Shown piece after piece: positions 12,374-14,794 of a stretch of DNA of 14,794 bases (position 1 is the stretch's first letter; each line of letters starts with the position of its first letter). The stretch is from an uncultured Ruminococcus sp. (GTDB taxonomy: Bacteria; Bacillota; Clostridia; Oscillospirales; Ruminococcaceae): NCBI GenBank assembly GCA_946537565.1, contig CAMNFW010000026.1, positions 1-14,794 of the forward strand, given 5' to 3'. The notes below the pieces were generated by a model. It was not told the origin of the DNA and searched no databases. It saw only the letters and a program-made list of their open reading frames with translations. Both the position numbers and the translations under genes were made by a program.

Positions 12374-14794
12374 TTAATCAGCAAGTCCGCCGACATAGTA
12401 GAAGGCGTAGTTGATATCCTCGATCTCGACGGAGAAATTACCGGTCGTTCCGACGAAATTGTAAGCACCGATTCTTGCACGGTAGTTGTAATTGAGGTTG
12501 GTCACATATAATGAAAGCTTGAAATTCTGATTTTCCTTGCCGCTGAGTATTGTTGAAACGGACATTGTTTCGGGAGCGGAAATATTCATTGAGCTTAAAG
12601 ATGCTGTTGTGCCGTCGTCATATGTGATGATATATTCAAAAGTAAAGAGACCGCTTGCTTTAGCCGGAAAAGGAGTGTTGAAAACTAAATTTCCGCTGGT
12701 GTCGAATGAGGTGTAGCAGATAAGATCTGTGGGCTGAGGGTTAACACTGGCGTCATCAGTGATAGTGACATTTATCTGAGCTTTAACCTCAGGGCTGTCT
12801 GCGCTGGCAACTGTAACAACACAGCTTCCGGCTTTAACACCGTATATCCAGCCATCCTTGTCAACGGTTGCTATGCTGGTGTCGGAGCTTGTCCATATTT
12901 CAGCCTTGTTTGGAGCGTTTTCCGGTATCATTGTAACGTAGGATATACCAACTGTACCAGCCTTTATAGTCAGCTCAGTTTCAGTGAGATGTATTGCCCG
13001 GACTTTGTAGGGGTCTGTAACGGTAACGTTTATGTAAGCGGTAACATAAGGGTTGTCATAGCTTGTGACTGCAACTACACAGGTACCTGCTTTCTGACCG
13101 ACTATCCAGCCTTCACTGTCAACAGTTGCGATGCTTGGGTCTGAGCTTGTCCAGATCTCTCTTTTGTCAGCAGCAGTAGCCGGAAGCATGGTAACGTAGG
13201 AGATATCTCCTTCGCCGACATTGAGAGCGATCTCAGTTTTGCTGAGCTTGATAGATGCAACTTTGTACGGGTCGGCGGTGGTAGAAGCTGTAGTGGTTTC
13301 AGTGGTTGTATCGGTGGAAGAAGTTGTGGTAGATTCAGTGGTTGTATCAGTGGTGGTTTCAGATGAAGCGGTGTCAGAAACTTTAGTTGTTGTGGTATCG
13401 GATGTAGAAACAGAAGTAGTTTCGGTGGTTGAAGTTACAGTAGTTGTGGTGCTGGTGTAAGGAGTGTCAGAGTATACAGTGACTTCGATATCAGCTTTTA
13501 TCTCAGGGTTTGAACGGCTTGCAACAGTAACTGTACACTTTCCGGGAGCCTTGCCGACTACCCAGCCTTCACTGTCAACAGTGGCAATGCTTGTATCTGA
13601 GCTTGTCCAGATCTCACCTTTATCTCTTGCGTAGGTTGGCAGGAAGGTGACGATTGAAATATCACCTGAACCGACTTTGATATTGAGTGAATACTTGCTG
13701 AGCTTTATTCCGGTTACTATGTAAGGGTCAGTTACAGTGACATTTATGGAAGCGCTTACAGCAGGATTGTCAACGCTTGTTACAGTGACAACACACTTTC
13801 CAGCTTTGAGTCCGACGATCCAGCCTTCACCGTCAACAGACGCAACAGTCGGGTCTGAGCAGGTCCATATCTCCCGCTTGTCAGGAGCGGTAGATGGCAG
13901 CATTGTAACATAGGAGATATCGCCCTCGCCTATATTCACAGCGATCTCAGTCTTGCTTAGTCTTATGGAAGAAACGTGGTATGGGTCAGTGTAAACAGTA
14001 GTTGTGGTTGAAGAAGCAGTAGTTTCAGTTGAAGAAATGGTAGTTGTAGTGGAAGAGGTCGTGACATTGGAAGTTGTGGAAGAGGTAGATGTATCGGTGG
14101 AGGGAAGGAAGAGATCAGTAGTAGTTGTACTGGAGGGGAGAAATGGTTCAACAGAAGTGGTTGAAGTAGTTACAGGGGATGAGGTGGAAGAAGTGACCGT
14201 GGTGGTGGAATAAACAGTAACTTCGATCTCAGCCTTGGCAAGAGGATTTGAATGGCTTACAGCGGTTATCGTACATTTTCCGGGAGCTTTTCCTGCTACC
14301 CAGCCGTCACTGTCAACGGAGGCGATGCTTTCATCTGAGCTTGTCCAAATTAAGCCTTTATCCGCAGCGTTTGAAGGCAGGAAGGCAACTGCTGAAGAAT
14401 CGCCGCTGCCTACAGCTAAATTCATAGAAGTCTTGCTGAGCTTAATGCCGGTGACTGTGCTTGTATCTGTAACCTTAACGGAAACAGCACCTGATACACT
14501 GGGATTGTCCTTGCTGGTAACAGTAACGATGCAGTTTCCGGGCTTAAGACCGATTATCCAGCCTTCACCGTCAACAACAGCGATATTTTCGTCTGAGCTT
14601 TCCCAGACAGCCTCTTTGTTTACAGCTGTATTAGGCAGCATTGTGACGTAAACGATACCGCCTTCATTAACGCTGAGATTAAGCTGGATCCTGCTCAGTT
14701 TGACAGAAGAAACTCTTGTAGGATCAGCAGTAGTGACAGTGGTTGTAGAAGTGGTGGGGACAGTTGTAGAAGTGGTGGAGAGAGTTGTAGAAGT
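12374..14794 (-). CDS. Large secreted BIG2 (Ig-like) repeat protein with Thr-rich linkers, 5' end outside the window
   Basis: The frame is open to the right edge, so the N-terminus is missing; 806 residues are visible, and the Met at 14641 is internal. Numbering from the edge: Thr-rich linker 1-25; two BIG2 domains (about 26-196); Thr/Ser-rich linker (197-271); two BIG2 domains (272-442); Thr/Ser-rich linker (443-509); two BIG2 domains (510-680); and a C-terminal part (681-806). Each BIG2 domain carries the family pattern IxLSKxxxxxxxG ... IWTSSDxSIAxVDxxGWxxGxKAGxCxVTV. The C-terminal part is probably a beta-sandwich but resembles no family I can name. There is no dockerin, sortase motif or membrane anchor at the C-terminus, so any attachment would be N-terminal. 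Such proteins usually act in surface adhesion or as spacers; the role here is unknown. No convincing terminator follows. Confidence 0.85.
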   Translation of the reverse strand, partial: TSTTLSTTSTTVPTTSTTTVTTADPTRVSSVKLSRIQLNLSVNEGGIVYVTMLPNTAVNKEAVWESSDENIAVVDGEGWIIGLKPGNCIVTVTSKDNPSVSGAVSVKVTDTSTVTGIKLSKTSMNLAVGSGDSSAVAFLPSNAADKGLIWTSSDESIASVDSDGWVAGKAPGKCTITAVSHSNPLAKAEIEVTVYSTTTVTSSTSSPVTTSTTSVEPFLPSSTTTTDLFLPSTDTSTSSTTSNVTTSSTTTTISSTETTASSTTTTVYTDPYHVSSIRLSKTEIAVNIGEGDISYVTMLPSTAPDKREIWTCSDPTVASVDGEGWIVGLKAGKCVVTVTSVDNPAVSASINVTVTDPYIVTGIKLSKYSLNIKVGSGDISIVTFLPTYARDKGEIWTSSDTSIATVDSEGWVVGKAPGKCTVTVASRSNPEIKADIEVTVYSDTPYTSTTTTVTSTTETTSVSTSDTTTTKVSDTASSETTTDTTTESTTTSSTDTTTETTTASTTADPYKVASIKLSKTEIALNVGEGDISYVTMLPATAADKREIWTSSDPSIATVDSEGWIVGQKAGTCVVAVTSYDNPYVTAYINVTVTDPYKVRAIHLTETELTIKAGTVGISYVTMIPENAPNKAEIWTSSDTSIATVDKDGWIYGVKAGSCVVTVASADSPEVKAQINVTITDDASVNPQPTDLICYTSFDTSGNLVFNTPFPAKASGLFTFEYIITYDDGTTASLSSMNISAPETMSVSTILSGKENQNFKLSLYVTNLNYNYRARIGAYNFVGTTGNFSVEIEDINYAFYYVGGLAD
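12755..13267 (-). repeat. BIG2 two-domain unit 3 (513 bp)
   Basis: The unit nearest the C-terminus, encoding two BIG2 domains that begin YKVASIKLSKTE and YKVRAIHLTETE. It is exactly 513 bp, like the other two units. Its second domain is the most divergent: H-L-T-E-T replaces K-L-S-K, and a GTVGIS turn replaces GSGDIS. Confidence 0.8.
13268..13468 (-). repeat. Thr/Ser-rich linker between units 2 and 3
   Basis: 67 residues, mostly Thr and Ser with some Asp and Glu, ending TTADPY. At the DNA level it is a degenerate array of ACT/ACC/ACA codons, prone to length change. Confidence 0.8.
13469..13981 (-). repeat. BIG2 two-domain unit 2 (513 bp)
   Basis: Two BIG2 domains beginning YHVSSIRLSKTE and YIVTGIKLSKYS. 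Same length and same alternation of first-type and second-type domains as unit 1. One domain has WTCSD where the others have WTSSD or WESSD. Confidence 0.8.
13982..14206 (-). repeat. Thr/Ser-rich linker between units 1 and 2
   Basis: 75 residues of Thr/Ser with a short internal near-repeat (EPFLPSSTTTT and DLFLPSTDTST), ending in VYTDPY. It is eight codons longer than the next linker. Confidence 0.8.
14207..14719 (-). repeat. BIG2 two-domain unit 1 (513 bp)
   Basis: Two BIG2 domains beginning TRVSSVKLSRIQ and STVTGIKLSKTS. The start-to-start distance to unit 2 is 738 bp, and 714 bp from unit 2 to unit 3; the difference is entirely in the linkers. A further Thr-rich linker (14720-14794) runs to the window edge, so more units may follow. 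Confidence 0.8.

Noticed and set aside
13221..13460. Valine-rich + strand open frames opposite the Thr-rich linkers (also 14004-14213)
   Set aside because: Thr codons read in reverse give Val/Ser-rich frames; this is an artefact of low-complexity sequence.
12755..14719. Regularly spaced repeats that could suggest a CRISPR array
   Set aside because: The repeats are 513-bp protein-coding BIG2 units in frame, not short direct repeats with unique spacers.

Overview
The window looks like a low-to-mid G+C Firmicute of the Ruminococcus type (Oscillospiraceae). The evidence is a dockerin-bearing secreted protease, Thr-rich linkers, a SpoIIM homologue, RNase Y, an ECF-type vitamin transporter subunit, a Firmicutes-style L10 leader, and strong AAGGAG(G) ribosome-binding sites before nearly every gene. 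The genus is inferred from gene content only.

Layout. Positions 1-1184 (+ strand) hold the tail of a CobW-family GTPase, then a second CobW-like GTPase fused to a DUF1980 (YcgQ/TIGR03943-like) domain. A bidirectional terminator near 1236-1262 separates them from everything else, which is on the - strand. Read in the direction of transcription (right to left), the - strand has: a very large secreted protein of BIG2 Ig-like repeats, cut by the window's right edge (12374-14794); an ECF transporter S component (11515-12192); a PHP-family histidinol-phosphatase-like enzyme (10601-11374); rplJ-rplL behind an attenuated L10 leader (9407-10540); rny behind a consensus promoter and a leader of about 310 nt (7377-9264); a secreted M6 metalloprotease with an N-terminal dockerin followed by an O-antigen-ligase-like membrane protein (3995-7182); and a proC-spoIIM-yesL-like operon (1323-3748).

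Transcription units are well marked. Clear promoters (TTGACA or close, 17-nt spacer, TATAAT or close) precede rny, rplJ, proC and the ECF-S gene. Intrinsic terminators follow the O-antigen-ligase-like gene, rny, rplL and the ECF-S gene, and another forms the attenuator in the rplJ leader.

The parts most worth a second look are the structured rny leader, rplJL sitting apart from rplKA and rpoBC, the split dockerin on the M6 protease and its ligase-like neighbour (possible O-glycosylation of Thr-rich linkers), and the BIG2 protein built from 513-bp two-domain units with a C-terminal domain I do not recognise. I found no CRISPR array, insertion sequence, tRNA or rRNA.
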